Shown: positions 53,451 through 62,918 of the stretch, piece by piece
How positions within the stretch are numbered: the first letter of the stretch is position 1
Layout of the letters: every line of letters starts with the position of its first letter
DNA from: Paenibacillus wynnii
GTDB taxonomy: Bacteria; Bacillota; Bacilli; Paenibacillales; Paenibacillaceae
Direction of reading: 5' to 3'
Length of the DNA stretch: 64,000 nucleotides
NCBI RefSeq assembly: GCF_030812855.1
Contig: NZ_JAUSTK010000003.1
Span: 124,001 to 188,000 of the forward strand
Notes under the pieces: model-generated
Database searches by the model: none
Seen by the model: only the letters and a program-made list of their open reading frames with translations
What the model was told of the DNA's origin: nothing
Translations under genes and position numbers: made by a program

Positions 53451-53466
53451 TGATTTTTAATGTAAT

Positions 53467-55701
53467 CTACTTCACCGTAACAGAAACAGTAACGGTTTTA
53501 GAGCCGAGTTTTCCTTTGATGGAAGCTGTTCCTGGGGCTACTGCTGTGATAACACCTGTGGATGATACCTTGGCAACGGAAGGCTTAGAGCTTGTCCATT
53601 CTGCAACCCCTGTAACCACGGAAACAACACCGGTATCAAACTGCGCAGTTACTACTATGGATGAAGCTGCTCCAGGTGCTAATTTAAGCCTGTTTTCACT
53701 AACTGTTAGCTTAAGCAACTTAGGAACCACCGTTATTTTGACACTTACAGCAATACCTTGGTAGGAACCAGATAATGTGGAAGTCCCTTCAGCCAATGCC
53801 TTAACTGTCGCTCCCTTGACGGAAACCGCAGATGTATTGGAGGATACCCAATTCATAGCACTCGAGAAGTTCGCAGTTTTACCGTTCGAGAAATAACCGG
53901 TTACTTTGATGGCTTTAGAGCCTTTGATATTCATTTCCAATGCAGTAGGTTCAACAACCAATTTAACAACCTTTTGTTCAATAATCACAGGAATGCTAAT
54001 GGTCTTGTTGCCATAGGTACCTTTTAGAGTAGCACTACCTTTCAACAATCCTTTGATCATTTTACCCTTGGATGTTTGCTTGATAACCGCGTTAGAGCCG
54101 CTTAATACCCATTGAATGCTATCGGTAACATCCTTTTCCTCTCCGCTCTCCATAACGGCAGTTACCTGAGGAAGTGATTCTTCTACACCAATGACAATCC
54201 CGAATGAGTCCTCTGGTCCAATCAGGACAAGAACCTTGTCTTTCACAGTTACCTTCAATTCAACTCGTTGGTCCCGGATGGAGGATCTTCCCGAAGCAAT
54301 TTCATTACTTTTTATGGTTCCGGTAATTGTAGCAGAACCCGTAGAGGTTTCAACGACAATCTTACCATCCTCTACTTTCGCAATTTCATCATTTGAAGAA
54401 GTCCATTCCATTTCACTACTGATGTCTATCTTACTTCCATCAAGCTTAGTACCGCTAACCTTAGGTAAGGTTACAGATTCATTTGTGTACAGCTCATACT
54501 CGCTTTTATCAACTACCAAATTCTTGAGTGTAGGATATACTGTAACCTTGAGATCTCTGCTCAAGCCCAAATAATCGATTTTAATCGTTGAAGTACCCAC
54601 AGATTTAGCAGTAATTCCCTCATAGTCACCGTAGGTTGCTAAAGTTGCCACCATCTGGTTACTTGAATTCCACGTCGCAGATGAAGAAACGTTCTTCGTA
54701 GAATTTGCAGCATCTCTTACTTCTGCAGTAGCCTTGATCATTTCATTCATAAACAATGATTGATCTTCCAAAGGTTCAACTAGCAGAGCTTCATAGGGAG
54801 CACGAACATAAACATCCACAGATGAGCTAACGCCTAGATACTTCACAGTAATAACTGTTTTACCTGTGGCCAAAACTTTGATTTCGCCTGCTGATACTGT
54901 AGCCACTGACGCATTAGAGGATGTCCAAGCTGCTACTGTTGTAGCGAGATTTTCAGAATTATCTAAAGCATCTATAGTCGTAGCTGTAACCTTTAATGGG
55001 AGGTCTCCGACCAGCATTTCAAGTTCATTAACCAGAGCAGCTCCCTTTTTGATTACAATAGAGGAATAAGGTAATTTCACCGTTGCTTTGAAGGAGTCTG
55101 TTACTCCTTTATATTTGGCAGTGATCGTTGAGGTTCCAGCACCTACTAGGGTCAACTTCCCCTTGGAAACCGTCAATACGCTTCCATCCGAGCTGCTCCA
55201 CTCCGCAGAATCAGAAACATCCTTAACAGTTGTTGTTGATTGTCCACCCGTTGCATTGGCGATAACTGTAAGGCTGCTGTCTGGGTCACCCAATGTATAT
55301 TTGCCATCAGAGGAGTAGACCAGATCTAATTTAGTAAAAGGATGAGTCACAGATACTTCTATGGTCGTAACTGCACTATTATATGTAGCTGTAATGACAG
55401 CCGAACCGCCATCCAATGGCGTAAGCATTCCACCGGTTACTTTGACCACGCTGTTGTTTGAGGAGGTCCAGACGGCTGATCCTGTTACATCTTTTTTACT
55501 AGTTGCTCCTTCAAGTGTTGCCAGAACCTTCAACTGCTTCGGCGTTTGACCGACAACTAAATCTACTTTGGTTGTACTGTCGAAATCAATGGAAAGGGTA
55601 TCGCCTGTCGCCGCCAATACACTGGACGGAAAAATAGCAGTAGCTAATAGTACAATAATGAGGAGCACTTTCGTCATTGTTCTGTTCATATTCTGTGTCA
55701 T
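53467..55701 (-). CDS. Secreted protein with eight bacterial Ig-like (BIG2) repeats
   Basis: 744 residues: a signal peptide (TMTKVLLIIVLLATAIFPSSVLAA), then eight ~85-residue BIG2-like repeats, each marked by a W-(T/S/N/V)-S-S core and a following VTV strand: VWTSSNN, EWSSSDG, AWTSSNA, TWNSSNQ, EWTSSND, QWVLSGS, NWVSSNT and EWTSSKP. The repeats differ widely in sequence, so it is not a recent expansion. No LPXTG, SLH or catalytic domain is visible, and the ends close with SVTVK. Probably a cell-surface or matrix adhesion protein. ATG 55701 or 55704, after AAGGAGAGAA. Confidence 0.9.
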   Translation of the reverse strand: MTQNMNRTMTKVLLIIVLLATAIFPSSVLAATGDTLSIDFDSTTKVDLVVGQTPKQLKVLATLEGATSKKDVTGSAVWTSSNNSVVKVTGGMLTPLDGGSAVITATYNSAVTTIEVSVTHPFTKLDLVYSSDGKYTLGDPDSSLTVIANATGGQSTTTVKDVSDSAEWSSSDGSVLTVSKGKLTLVGAGTSTITAKYKGVTDSFKATVKLPYSSIVIKKGAALVNELEMLVGDLPLKVTATTIDALDNSENLATTVAAWTSSNASVATVSAGEIKVLATGKTVITVKYLGVSSSVDVYVRAPYEALLVEPLEDQSLFMNEMIKATAEVRDAANSTKNVSSSATWNSSNQMVATLATYGDYEGITAKSVGTSTIKIDYLGLSRDLKVTVYPTLKNLVVDKSEYELYTNESVTLPKVSGTKLDGSKIDISSEMEWTSSNDEIAKVEDGKIVVETSTGSATITGTIKSNEIASGRSSIRDQRVELKVTVKDKVLVLIGPEDSFGIVIGVEESLPQVTAVMESGEEKDVTDSIQWVLSGSNAVIKQTSKGKMIKGLLKGSATLKGTYGNKTISIPVIIEQKVVKLVVEPTALEMNIKGSKAIKVTGYFSNGKTANFSSAMNWVSSNTSAVSVKGATVKALAEGTSTLSGSYQGIAVSVKITVVPKLLKLTVSENRLKLAPGAASSIVVTAQFDTGVVSVVTGVAEWTSSKPSVAKVSSTGVITAVAPGTASIKGKLGSKTVTVSVTVK

Positions 55702-55823
55702 CATTTCTCTCCTTAGGCTTAATAGGGTCCGGTGGTGATTTCCACACTCTTCCACTTATATCGACATTTACAGTCCAAGTGTGTACCCTATTCTGGGTTC
55801 ATTTGGAGTTCAGGACTTTCTAC

Positions 55824-56258
55824 CTATGAAATTTCAAGATCTAACAGTGCAAATGCTTTCCGTAAAATATCCAAATTGTTAGCGTAAGCTCTCCCGTTCG
55901 CTCTATCCCAAGCCGCTGCTGGTTCATGCCATTCTACAGCACTGATCTCTTCTTCCTGTGCTTTAGTGACACCGCCCTTGGCTTCCACTAAAAAATAATG
56001 AACTTCTTTATCCACCTTGCCGTGGACCGGATGATTATACGTATATTTAAGGATATCGAGCGGGGCTTTAATCTCGCCAATCGTGCCTGTCTCCTCCTGA
56101 ATTTCGCGCAGTGCCGTTTCCTCTACCGTCTCCCCAAACTCCATCTTACCCTTGGGAAGTGATAATTTACCGTAGCGGTCCACAATGAGTTGAATTTCCA
56201 GACCCTTGCTACCTGAACGATAAACTACGCCTCCCGCTGAAATCTCTTTATATCCCAT
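55824..56258 (-). CDS. NUDIX hydrolase
   Basis: 144 residues: the Nudix box GKMEFGETVEETALREIQEE begins near residue 37 and closes with TG, with all Mg-binding glutamates. MGYKEISAGGVVYRSGSKGL and YTYNHPVHGKVDKEVHYFLV give the core strands. It may hydrolyse diadenosine polyphosphates or another nucleoside diphosphate derivative; the similarity to Ap4A-type enzymes is only general. GAAGGGAG precedes the ATG. Single gene downstream of mtaB, with a hairpin between them. Confidence 0.93.
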   Translation of the reverse strand: MGYKEISAGGVVYRSGSKGLEIQLIVDRYGKLSLPKGKMEFGETVEETALREIQEETGTIGEIKAPLDILKYTYNHPVHGKVDKEVHYFLVEAKGGVTKAQEEEISAVEWHEPAAAWDRANGRAYANNLDILRKAFALLDLEIS

Positions 56259-56292
56259 ACCATACTCCCTTCAAAAAATGCATAAACCTAAC

Positions 56293-56347
56293 AGCAACAA
56301 GGACTTCATTCCCCCCCGTGGGAGAATAAAATCCTCGTCGCCTTGCT
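56293..56347 (-). terminator. Imperfect long hairpin between mtaB and the NUDIX gene
   Basis: AGCAA/TTGCT ends with AGGA/TCCT and ATTC.CCC/GGGAGAAT inside (56293-56347). On the minus strand a TTTTTT tract follows only about 18 nt later, so it is a weak or partial terminator. Confidence 0.4.
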
Positions 56348-56359
56348 CTGATAAATATC

Positions 56360-57709
56360 TTAGCTCACCGTTTGTTCTTGCTGGAAGCCTGAGGTTTCCA
56401 CGCCTACCAGCTCACCCCGGCATTCGTTTACACCGGCTTCTGTTATTTTAACTTGGCATAACTCGCCTTGGAGCTGATCATCACCCTCGAATAACACCTG
56501 CAAGTAGTTATCAGTGAATCCATGCTGAGTAACCCGGCTCGGAGCATCCTTCGCTGATCTTTCCGGAATGACCGTAAGAGTCTTGCCCACAAATTGTTGT
56601 GCATAAGACAGCTGCATGTCCTCCGACAGATCAATGAGCTCCTGAACTCTAGCATTCTTAATCTCTTCTTCTATTTGGTTATCCATACGTGCAGCCGGAG
56701 TACCGGTACGTTTGGAATACGGGAATACATGCATCTCCGAGAAATTAACAGCCTTCATAAAATCATATCCCGCCCGGAACATCTCGTCGGATTCACCTGG
56801 AAAGCCCACAATCACATCTGTAGTGATGCCGACATCCGGCATCGCTTGGCGGATCAGCTGAATTTTGGCAAAATACTCTTCAGTTGTGTACTTCCGCCGC
56901 ATCGATTTCAGTACATCGTTATGTCCCGCTTGCAGAGGGATATGCAAATGACGGCACATCTTGGAGGAACGGTTCAATACCTCTAGCAGCTTCTCATCGA
57001 TCTGGCTGGCTTCAATGGAACTGATGCGCACACGTTCCAAACCATCCACTTTATCCAGCTCCCAAAGCAGATCTGATAGCCGGTAATTCTCAAGATCATC
57101 ACCGTATCCCCCGGTATGAATGCCCGTTAGAACGAACTCTTTATAGCCGGATTCCACCAACTGATGCGCTTGAGCCACGATGCTCTTAGGGTCCCGACTG
57201 CGCGACAAGCCGCGCGACCACGGAATAATACAAAACGTACAGAAGTTGTTACAACCATCCTGGATCTTCAGGAAAGCGCGCGTACGATCGGCAAAACCCG
57301 GCACATCCATTTCCTCAAACTCACGCGTCTTCATAATGTTGCGAACAGCATTTACGGGTTGGCGTGACTCTTGAATATTCTTCACATGTGTCATAATTTG
57401 ATCACGGTCCTGATTCCCAATAACCAGATCAACGCCGGGAATATCGAGTATTTCACCGGGTGACGTTTGTGCATAGCAACCGGTAACAGCCACGATGGCC
57501 TCTGGATTGCGGCGAACCGCGCGGCGAATCATTTGCCGACTTTTTTTATCCCCGGTGTTTGTTACCGTACAAGTATTAATCAAGTAGACGTCGGCGGCTC
57601 CCTCGAAATCAACCTGCTCGTAACCTTCATTTTTGAACAGCTGCCAGATGGCTTCAGTGTCGTAAAAGTTAACTTTACAACCTAAAGTATAAAATGCTAC
57701 GGATGACAT
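56360..57709 (-). CDS. mtaB: MtaB, tRNA t6A37 methylthiotransferase (ms2t6A)
   Basis: Radical-SAM enzyme that adds a methylthio group to t6A at position 37 of ANN-decoding tRNAs. The N-terminal cluster cysteines are in YTLGCKVNFYDTEAIW, NTCTVTN and TGCYAQT; the radical-SAM CxxxCxxC is DGCNNFCTFCIIPWSRG (about 150-165); the TRAM domain closes the protein (GKTLTVIPERSA ... LVGVETS). 449 residues. Formerly YqeV. It starts 3 bp after the rsmE stop, in the order prmA-(M50)-rsmE-mtaB. Confidence 0.96.
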   Translation of the reverse strand: MSSVAFYTLGCKVNFYDTEAIWQLFKNEGYEQVDFEGAADVYLINTCTVTNTGDKKSRQMIRRAVRRNPEAIVAVTGCYAQTSPGEILDIPGVDLVIGNQDRDQIMTHVKNIQESRQPVNAVRNIMKTREFEEMDVPGFADRTRAFLKIQDGCNNFCTFCIIPWSRGLSRSRDPKSIVAQAHQLVESGYKEFVLTGIHTGGYGDDLENYRLSDLLWELDKVDGLERVRISSIEASQIDEKLLEVLNRSSKMCRHLHIPLQAGHNDVLKSMRRKYTTEEYFAKIQLIRQAMPDVGITTDVIVGFPGESDEMFRAGYDFMKAVNFSEMHVFPYSKRTGTPAARMDNQIEEEIKNARVQELIDLSEDMQLSYAQQFVGKTLTVIPERSAKDAPSRVTQHGFTDNYLQVLFEGDDQLQGELCQVKITEAGVNECRGELVGVETSGFQQEQTVS

Positions 57710-57712
57710 TTC

Positions 57713-58477
57713 TCAAGCTCCCCCCATTTCACCAGATTCATATAAAATACAGGCCGCGGCAACCATACCCGCTGTCTCACAACGCAGAATGCGGCGTCCC
57801 AGGCCGACTGAAATAGCACCGGCTTTCTCTGCTTCAAGACATTCCTGCACACTAAAACCGCCTTCTGGACCCACCACTACAAGAACCGAATGGGACGCTT
57901 CTGCAGTGAGCGAGGATACCCAAGGGGCTACCGCACTTCTCAACTGCAATCCTTCTTCCTTCTCATAGCAAAAATAAACTGCACCGTATTCCCCGAACGA
58001 TTGCAGGAGTTTTTTCCACGAAAGCGGCGGGTGTACCGCCGGAACTCTGTTCCGGTGAGCCTGCTCCGCGGCCTCCTTGGAAATTTTGCGCCACCGTTCC
58101 AGTCGTTTGCTCTCTTTGCGTTCGTCGTATTGTACAATGGTCCGCTCGGATAAAAAGGGTACAAAGGCGACCGCACCGATTTCTGTACACTTTTGAATTA
58201 CCGTCTCCATCTTGTCGCCTTTGGGCAGACTTTGGGCCACTGTAATCTTCAGCGACGCCTCCTGGGTCATATTCAAGCTTTCCAGAACGATTCCCGTAAC
58301 TTCACCTATTTCAATGAGGGTAATCTCCACTAAGGCTTCACGCGAAATACCGTCACTGACAATAAGCTTGTCCCCTTCTTTACCTCGCATTACTTTGGCT
58401 ATATGACGGGCATCCTCGCCGTCAATTCTAACTGTATCACCGCTGAACTGTTCCGGTGTAACAAAATACCGCTGCAT
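57713..58477 (-). CDS. rsmE: RsmE, 16S rRNA (uracil1498-N3)-methyltransferase
   Basis: Methylates U1498 of 16S rRNA. 254 residues with an N-terminal PUA-like domain MQRYFVTPEQFSGDTVRIDG and a SPOUT (knotted) domain: ITVAQSLPKGDKMETVIQKC, FVPFLSERTIV, VVVGPEGGFSVQECLEAEKA and SVGLGRRILRCETAGMVAAA. The ATG at 58477 follows AAGGTG. The order prmA-rsmE-mtaB is the conserved B. subtilis yqeT-yqeU-yqeV group, here interrupted by an M50 gene. Confidence 0.96.
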   Translation of the reverse strand: MQRYFVTPEQFSGDTVRIDGEDARHIAKVMRGKEGDKLIVSDGISREALVEITLIEIGEVTGIVLESLNMTQEASLKITVAQSLPKGDKMETVIQKCTEIGAVAFVPFLSERTIVQYDERKESKRLERWRKISKEAAEQAHRNRVPAVHPPLSWKKLLQSFGEYGAVYFCYEKEEGLQLRSAVAPWVSSLTAEASHSVLVVVGPEGGFSVQECLEAEKAGAISVGLGRRILRCETAGMVAAACILYESGEMGGA

Positions 58478-58619
58478 CCATATCAACACCTTGTATATTA
58501 TTATTCAGGCGAAAAGGCGACATCCCTGATGTCAGGTACACTGCCGCCTAGTAACCTATTTTTATGAACCGAATTTCATAATACAACGATTTGAACCACC
58601 TTGGAAGTCCATTTCACTC

Positions 58620-59300
58620 TTAAGTGAATAACTGATAGAAGAAATTCACGGAATCTATATACATATAATAAGCCCACGTATATAAAGGAGTTATCGTGTT
58701 ATCCCGTAGAACTGGAATGAACAAGATCATCAAGAAAATGAATATAGACCACTGCTCAAATTGCTGAAGCTTGCCTCTAATCGAACGGGGAGCTACATCC
58801 TCGAAGATCCGGTAACCGTCCAGTGGAGGCAGCGGGATCAGGTTAAAGAAAAACAGGAAATAATTCAGAGATATAAAGGTATAGAAAAAGATCTCCCCTG
58901 CTTCCTGAAGCCGGCTAACAGGTATAGGACTCAATGCTCCTGTAGCAAGCAGCACTGCATAAATCAAAGCTCCCAATGTAGCGAGCAGGAGATTACTGAT
59001 CGGCCCCACCGCAGAAACAATTACACCCATCAGGCGTGGGCGACTGAAGTTCTCCCGATTCACAGGAACGGGTCTCGCCCAACCGAAGCCGGCAAGGAGC
59101 AGCAAAACAATACCCATAAAGTCAAAATGCACCGCAGGATTAAGCGTCATGCGTCCCAGCAGACGCGCAGTCGGATCACCGAATTTATTAGCAAAATAAG
59201 CGTGGCTGAATTCATGAACGGTAAAAGCAATAAGAATGCTTAGCAGCAAGAAAGGCAGCTGATCAAGCGGAACTCGAATAAAACTCTGTAAGGTATCCAT
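58620..59300 (-). CDS. Site-2 protease family (M50) membrane protein
   Basis: 226 residues, five or six membrane helices. The zinc-binding HExxH is FTVHEFSHAYFANKFGDPTA (near residue 25-45) and the family NPDG-like motif is NLIPLPPLDGYRIFED near 155-170, both required for intramembrane proteolysis. It resembles B. subtilis YwhC/YdiL types of unknown substrate. ATG at 59300 follows AGAGGTAGAG and is 2 bp from the prmA stop, so the gene is cotranscribed with prmA, whose group it splits. Confidence 0.9.
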   Translation of the reverse strand: MDTLQSFIRVPLDQLPFLLLSILIAFTVHEFSHAYFANKFGDPTARLLGRMTLNPAVHFDFMGIVLLLLAGFGWARPVPVNRENFSRPRLMGVIVSAVGPISNLLLATLGALIYAVLLATGALSPIPVSRLQEAGEIFFYTFISLNYFLFFFNLIPLPPLDGYRIFEDVAPRSIRGKLQQFEQWSIFIFLMILFIPVLRDNTITPLYTWAYYMYIDSVNFFYQLFT

Positions 59301-59302
59301 CT

Positions 59303-60361
59303 CTACCTCTTTCCGGCTGTAAACGCCACCCAATCTTCTTCTCGGGACACCTCAATGATATCGAAGCCCGATTTCGTTAAAGCCTGTTCAACTAGTCCCT
59401 CTTTATCCTTATAAATCCCGGATGTAATATATAAACCACCTGGCTGCAGTGCACGATAGACATCATCTGTAAACAGCACAATAATTTCCGCCAAAATATT
59501 AGCTACCACAATCTTCACAGGAAGGGTAACACCAAGGCTGTCTTGTGACACAGGCTCGTTATGGGAACTGGAATCAGACAACACATGACCGGGTCTGGCC
59601 GATGGCCACATGTCCCCTGCAGCTGAATCCGCCGCACCCTCCCCGCCTAACAGTGATAATAGATCGCTTTCTTTGACCGTTATTCGATCCTCTAAACGGT
59701 TTAGCTGTACATTCTCCCGCGCACTTTCTACAGCAACCGGATCAAGATCCAGAGCAAGCACAGATTTGGCACCGAGCAGCATCGCTCCTACAGCCAAAAT
59801 ACCCGATCCTGTACCGACATCAATAACTTCCTCACCGCCGGTAATGTTCTTCTCCAACGCCCGAAGACATAAAGCGGTCGTAGGATGTGTGCCCGTACCA
59901 AACGCCATACCGGGGTCCAATTCAATAATAGCTTCATCCGGATGTGTTGGTGTGTATTCCTCCCAGGTTGGCTTGATGGTCAAGCGCTCTGATACGCGTA
60001 GCGGTTTGAAGTATTGCTTCCATGCATGGGCCCACTCGTCCTCATCAACCGTTTGCCAGGAAATTAATGCTTTGCCGGGATTAATGCCAAACCCGCGAAG
60101 TTCCTCGACACGAGGAGCAAACTCAGCTATAACCTCTTCCATTGAAACGGATTCGGAATAATAACCTTTGATAACAGCCTCACCCTCTGGGATATCATTC
60201 AGAGGCTGATCGTATAATTCGCCGTAGCGTGTGTCTCTTACTTTATTGAGCGTTCCGGATTCCTCGATGGAAACACCGCCCGCACCTGCTTCGTACATCA
60301 GATTAGATATCATCTCTTGCGCTTCCTCAGTTGTATGTATCGTCAGTTCATGCCATAACAT
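59303..60361 (-). CDS. prmA: PrmA, ribosomal protein L11 methyltransferase
   Basis: Trimethylates ribosomal protein L11. The N-terminal substrate domain (MLWHELTIHTTEEAQEMISN, WAHAWKQYFKPLRVS) is followed by a SAM domain: EVIDVGTGSGILAVGAMLLG (motif I, about 178-197), ALDLDPVAVESARENVQLN and NILAEIIVLF (motif IV). The 352 residues exceed the usual ~310 because of a Ser/Ala/Gly-rich insert of about 40 residues (GEGAADSAAGDMWPSARPGH onward) just before motif IV. It is probably active, since all motifs are intact. Confidence 0.95.
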   Translation of the reverse strand: MLWHELTIHTTEEAQEMISNLMYEAGAGGVSIEESGTLNKVRDTRYGELYDQPLNDIPEGEAVIKGYYSESVSMEEVIAEFAPRVEELRGFGINPGKALISWQTVDEDEWAHAWKQYFKPLRVSERLTIKPTWEEYTPTHPDEAIIELDPGMAFGTGTHPTTALCLRALEKNITGGEEVIDVGTGSGILAVGAMLLGAKSVLALDLDPVAVESARENVQLNRLEDRITVKESDLLSLLGGEGAADSAAGDMWPSARPGHVLSDSSSHNEPVSQDSLGVTLPVKIVVANILAEIIVLFTDDVYRALQPGGLYITSGIYKDKEGLVEQALTKSGFDIIEVSREEDWVAFTAGKR

Positions 60362-60400
60362 TGTTTATGAAATCCTCCTTAAAATTGTGACCATTAGCTA

Positions 60401-60967
60401 TTATAACATTTTGTTCCGGCAAAAGCAGTCCAGTGTGTGGTCGTCTACCATCCCGGTAGCTTGCATATACGCATAACAAATGGTCGAACCGACAAACTTC
60501 ATGCCTTTCTTCTTGAGAGCATTGCTCATAGCATCCGACTCCGGGGTGGTCACAGGAACATCAGCTTTCGTGGCCCAGTGATTAACAATCGGAGCACCGC
60601 CTACAAAGCTCCACATAAAATCGGCGAAGCTGCCCTCTTCTATGCCTATTTGCTGATAGATTTCCGCATTTCGAATAATCGCTTTTATTTTCAAGCGGTT
60701 TCTAATAATCCCTGGATCCTTCATCAGTTCAGTAAACTTCTCTTCATCATAAAGTACAATCTTCGCCGGATCAAATCCATCAAAAACAACTCGATAGCGA
60801 TCCCGTTTCTTAAGAATCGTATACCAGCTGAGCCCGGCCTGCATTCCTTCCAGCATCAAAAGCTCGAACAGCTTTTTATTATCATAAAGGGGCTTACCCC
60901 ATTCCTCATCGTGGTAGGATTGATATATAGGATCTTCATTTACCCAAGAGCATCTTGTTATGTTCAT
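60401..60967 (-). CDS. DNA-3-methyladenine glycosylase I (Tag)
   Basis: Removes 3-methyladenine from alkylated DNA. 188 residues: MNITRCSWVNEDPIYQSYHD with the conserved Cys and Tyr residues, EEWGKPLYDNKKLFELLMLE, AGLSWYTILKKRDRYRVVFD, and the zinc-binding end ICYAYMQATGMVDDHTLDCF. ATG at 60967 follows AAAGGAAG; the frame to 60997 adds unrelated residues. Single gene next to an ABC exporter. Confidence 0.96.
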   Translation of the reverse strand: MNITRCSWVNEDPIYQSYHDEEWGKPLYDNKKLFELLMLEGMQAGLSWYTILKKRDRYRVVFDGFDPAKIVLYDEEKFTELMKDPGIIRNRLKIKAIIRNAEIYQQIGIEEGSFADFMWSFVGGAPIVNHWATKADVPVTTPESDAMSNALKKKGMKFVGSTICYAYMQATGMVDDHTLDCFCRNKML

Positions 60968-60998
60968 CGTTGCGGCTTCCTTTTGATTTATTTTCACC

Positions 60999-62792
60999 TT
61001 ACAGATTCTTCAGCTTATAGAATTCCCCGTTCATCGCCAGAAGCTCGTCGTACGTCCCCACTTCTACGATCCGACCCTTCTTCATAACGACAATACGGTC
61101 AGCATTACGCACGGTAGACAGGCGATGGGCAACGATAAAGGTGGTACGTCCGGTCATCAGTTGCTCAATCGCTCCCTGAACATGCCGCTCAGACACATTG
61201 TCCAGCGCAGAGGTTGCCTCATCCAGAATAATAATCCGAGGATTACGAACCAGAGCACGAGCGATGGCGATCCGTTGGCGCTGTCCGCCGGATAGGCGAC
61301 CCCCATGTTCCCCAATCGAAGTGTCCAGCCCTTCAGGCAGACCGTCAATAACATCCTGCAGATTTGCCATATATACAGCCTGCTGAATCTGCTCATCCGA
61401 GATGTTGGGCAGACCGTAGGAAATATTTTCACGGATCGTACCTGAGAATAAAATATTATTTTGCAAAACAATGGCCAATGATTGCCGATATTTTTTCATG
61501 CTGAGCTCTTCCATAGGTACTCCATCTATCCGAATGACACCCTTCTGAGGTTTATAAAAGCCGATAATCAGACTAAGAATCGTTGATTTACCGGAACCTG
61601 ATTCTCCAACAAACGCAATTCGTTCTCCGACTTTCACCTTAAGGCTGAAATGATCCAGAACATGCTTATCCGACTCCTTATAACGGAACGAGACATTGTC
61701 GAATGTGAACGCTCCCTTAAAAGCTTCAGGTTTCGTACGTCCCTTATACTCCTCCGTATCCGAGGACAGCAGAACTTCCGTCACTGAATGCAGGGATTCC
61801 ATTCCTTTAACCAGGTTCGGGTAGACATTAAGAATAGAACTGACAGAGCCGATGATCATATTAAAAAAGCCCTGATACATTACAATATCACCGATCTCCA
61901 TGTAATCCAGATGCACCAGATAGGCGGTAAAGAACAAACAACCTACCTGAAAAAGTTGAAATACAACCCAGCTGGAGGAGCCAAAATAGGCTTCCAGCAC
62001 GTCAAGACGATGCCCACGTTCCCGAATATCCTGTAGGGCAGCATCGACCTTCCGTATTTCTACATCCTCTAGTCCGTGTGCCCGGGTTACAGGGATCATT
62101 TCCACGGTTTCTGATACTTTGCCGGACATAGCCTCAATATTCTTGCGAACCTCGCGGTTGCGGCTGGACATTTTATTACGGAACACTCTGACTAAGTAGA
62201 TGGAAGCCGGTGCCATTAGTACAAAAAATAATGCAACAATCCAGCTATGGTAAAGGGTGAGTCCTATGATCACTATCAGGTTGATCGCCGCTGGAATGAT
62301 CGTCATCATCATTTGCCGGGACAGGAAATCAATAGCCTCCACATCACGCAGAACCTTGGATTGCAATCTTCCAGCATTCATATCACCGTGATAGCTTAGG
62401 GAAAGCTGCTGCAGTTTTCGAACAAGTGTACTCCGCAACCCAGCTTCCACATGCCTAACCGCTTGGCTGATATAGCTGATGTGAAGCGTATGGGTCGGTA
62501 TATTTTGCAAGATGAATAGGATAATAACGATCAGATTAAGCCAAAACTCACCCATCGTATGACGCTCGGGATAGCTGACAATGTTGATGATGTTAGCCGT
62601 AACAAGCGGCAGCAGCCATACGGGTGAAGCCTTGAGCATGTAATAAAAGGCTGAAAGCCCTACCTTTCGACCATGATCCTTAAACAAACGCGTCAACAGT
62701 GCGAAAGGATTGACTTTGGCACTTTGATTATTCTCTTCCTGGAACCATTTCATATAGTCCAGTGTTATTTCTGGTTTTGCCATGTTATCCAC
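60999..62792 (-). CDS. ABC exporter, fused membrane and ATPase domains
   Basis: 597 residues: six membrane helices in the N-terminal ~330 (substrate unknown), then an ABC domain with Walker A FVGESGSGKSTILSL (near 395), the Q-loop, signature GGRLSGGQRQRIAIARALVR (near 500) and Walker B RIIILDEATSALDNVSE with the H-loop IVAHRLSTVRNADR. Such half-transporters work as dimers to export drugs, peptides or lipids. No partner half-transporter lies next to it, so a homodimer is likely. Divergent from an AraC-type regulator, which may control it. Confidence 0.94.
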   Translation of the reverse strand: MDNMAKPEITLDYMKWFQEENNQSAKVNPFALLTRLFKDHGRKVGLSAFYYMLKASPVWLLPLVTANIINIVSYPERHTMGEFWLNLIVIILFILQNIPTHTLHISYISQAVRHVEAGLRSTLVRKLQQLSLSYHGDMNAGRLQSKVLRDVEAIDFLSRQMMMTIIPAAINLIVIIGLTLYHSWIVALFFVLMAPASIYLVRVFRNKMSSRNREVRKNIEAMSGKVSETVEMIPVTRAHGLEDVEIRKVDAALQDIRERGHRLDVLEAYFGSSSWVVFQLFQVGCLFFTAYLVHLDYMEIGDIVMYQGFFNMIIGSVSSILNVYPNLVKGMESLHSVTEVLLSSDTEEYKGRTKPEAFKGAFTFDNVSFRYKESDKHVLDHFSLKVKVGERIAFVGESGSGKSTILSLIIGFYKPQKGVIRIDGVPMEELSMKKYRQSLAIVLQNNILFSGTIRENISYGLPNISDEQIQQAVYMANLQDVIDGLPEGLDTSIGEHGGRLSGGQRQRIAIARALVRNPRIIILDEATSALDNVSERHVQGAIEQLMTGRTTFIVAHRLSTVRNADRIVVMKKGRIVEVGTYDELLAMNGEFYKLKNL

Positions 62793-62918
62793 CCGCTTTT
62801 TAGACTATAATTCAAATCATTAGTCAGTATAGAACGGTAAGTGAGATTGGGCTATAACATATTCGGTCTTATTTCCACTTATCCTTAACATAATCGGACT
62901 GAAAGGAGAGATCAGACT

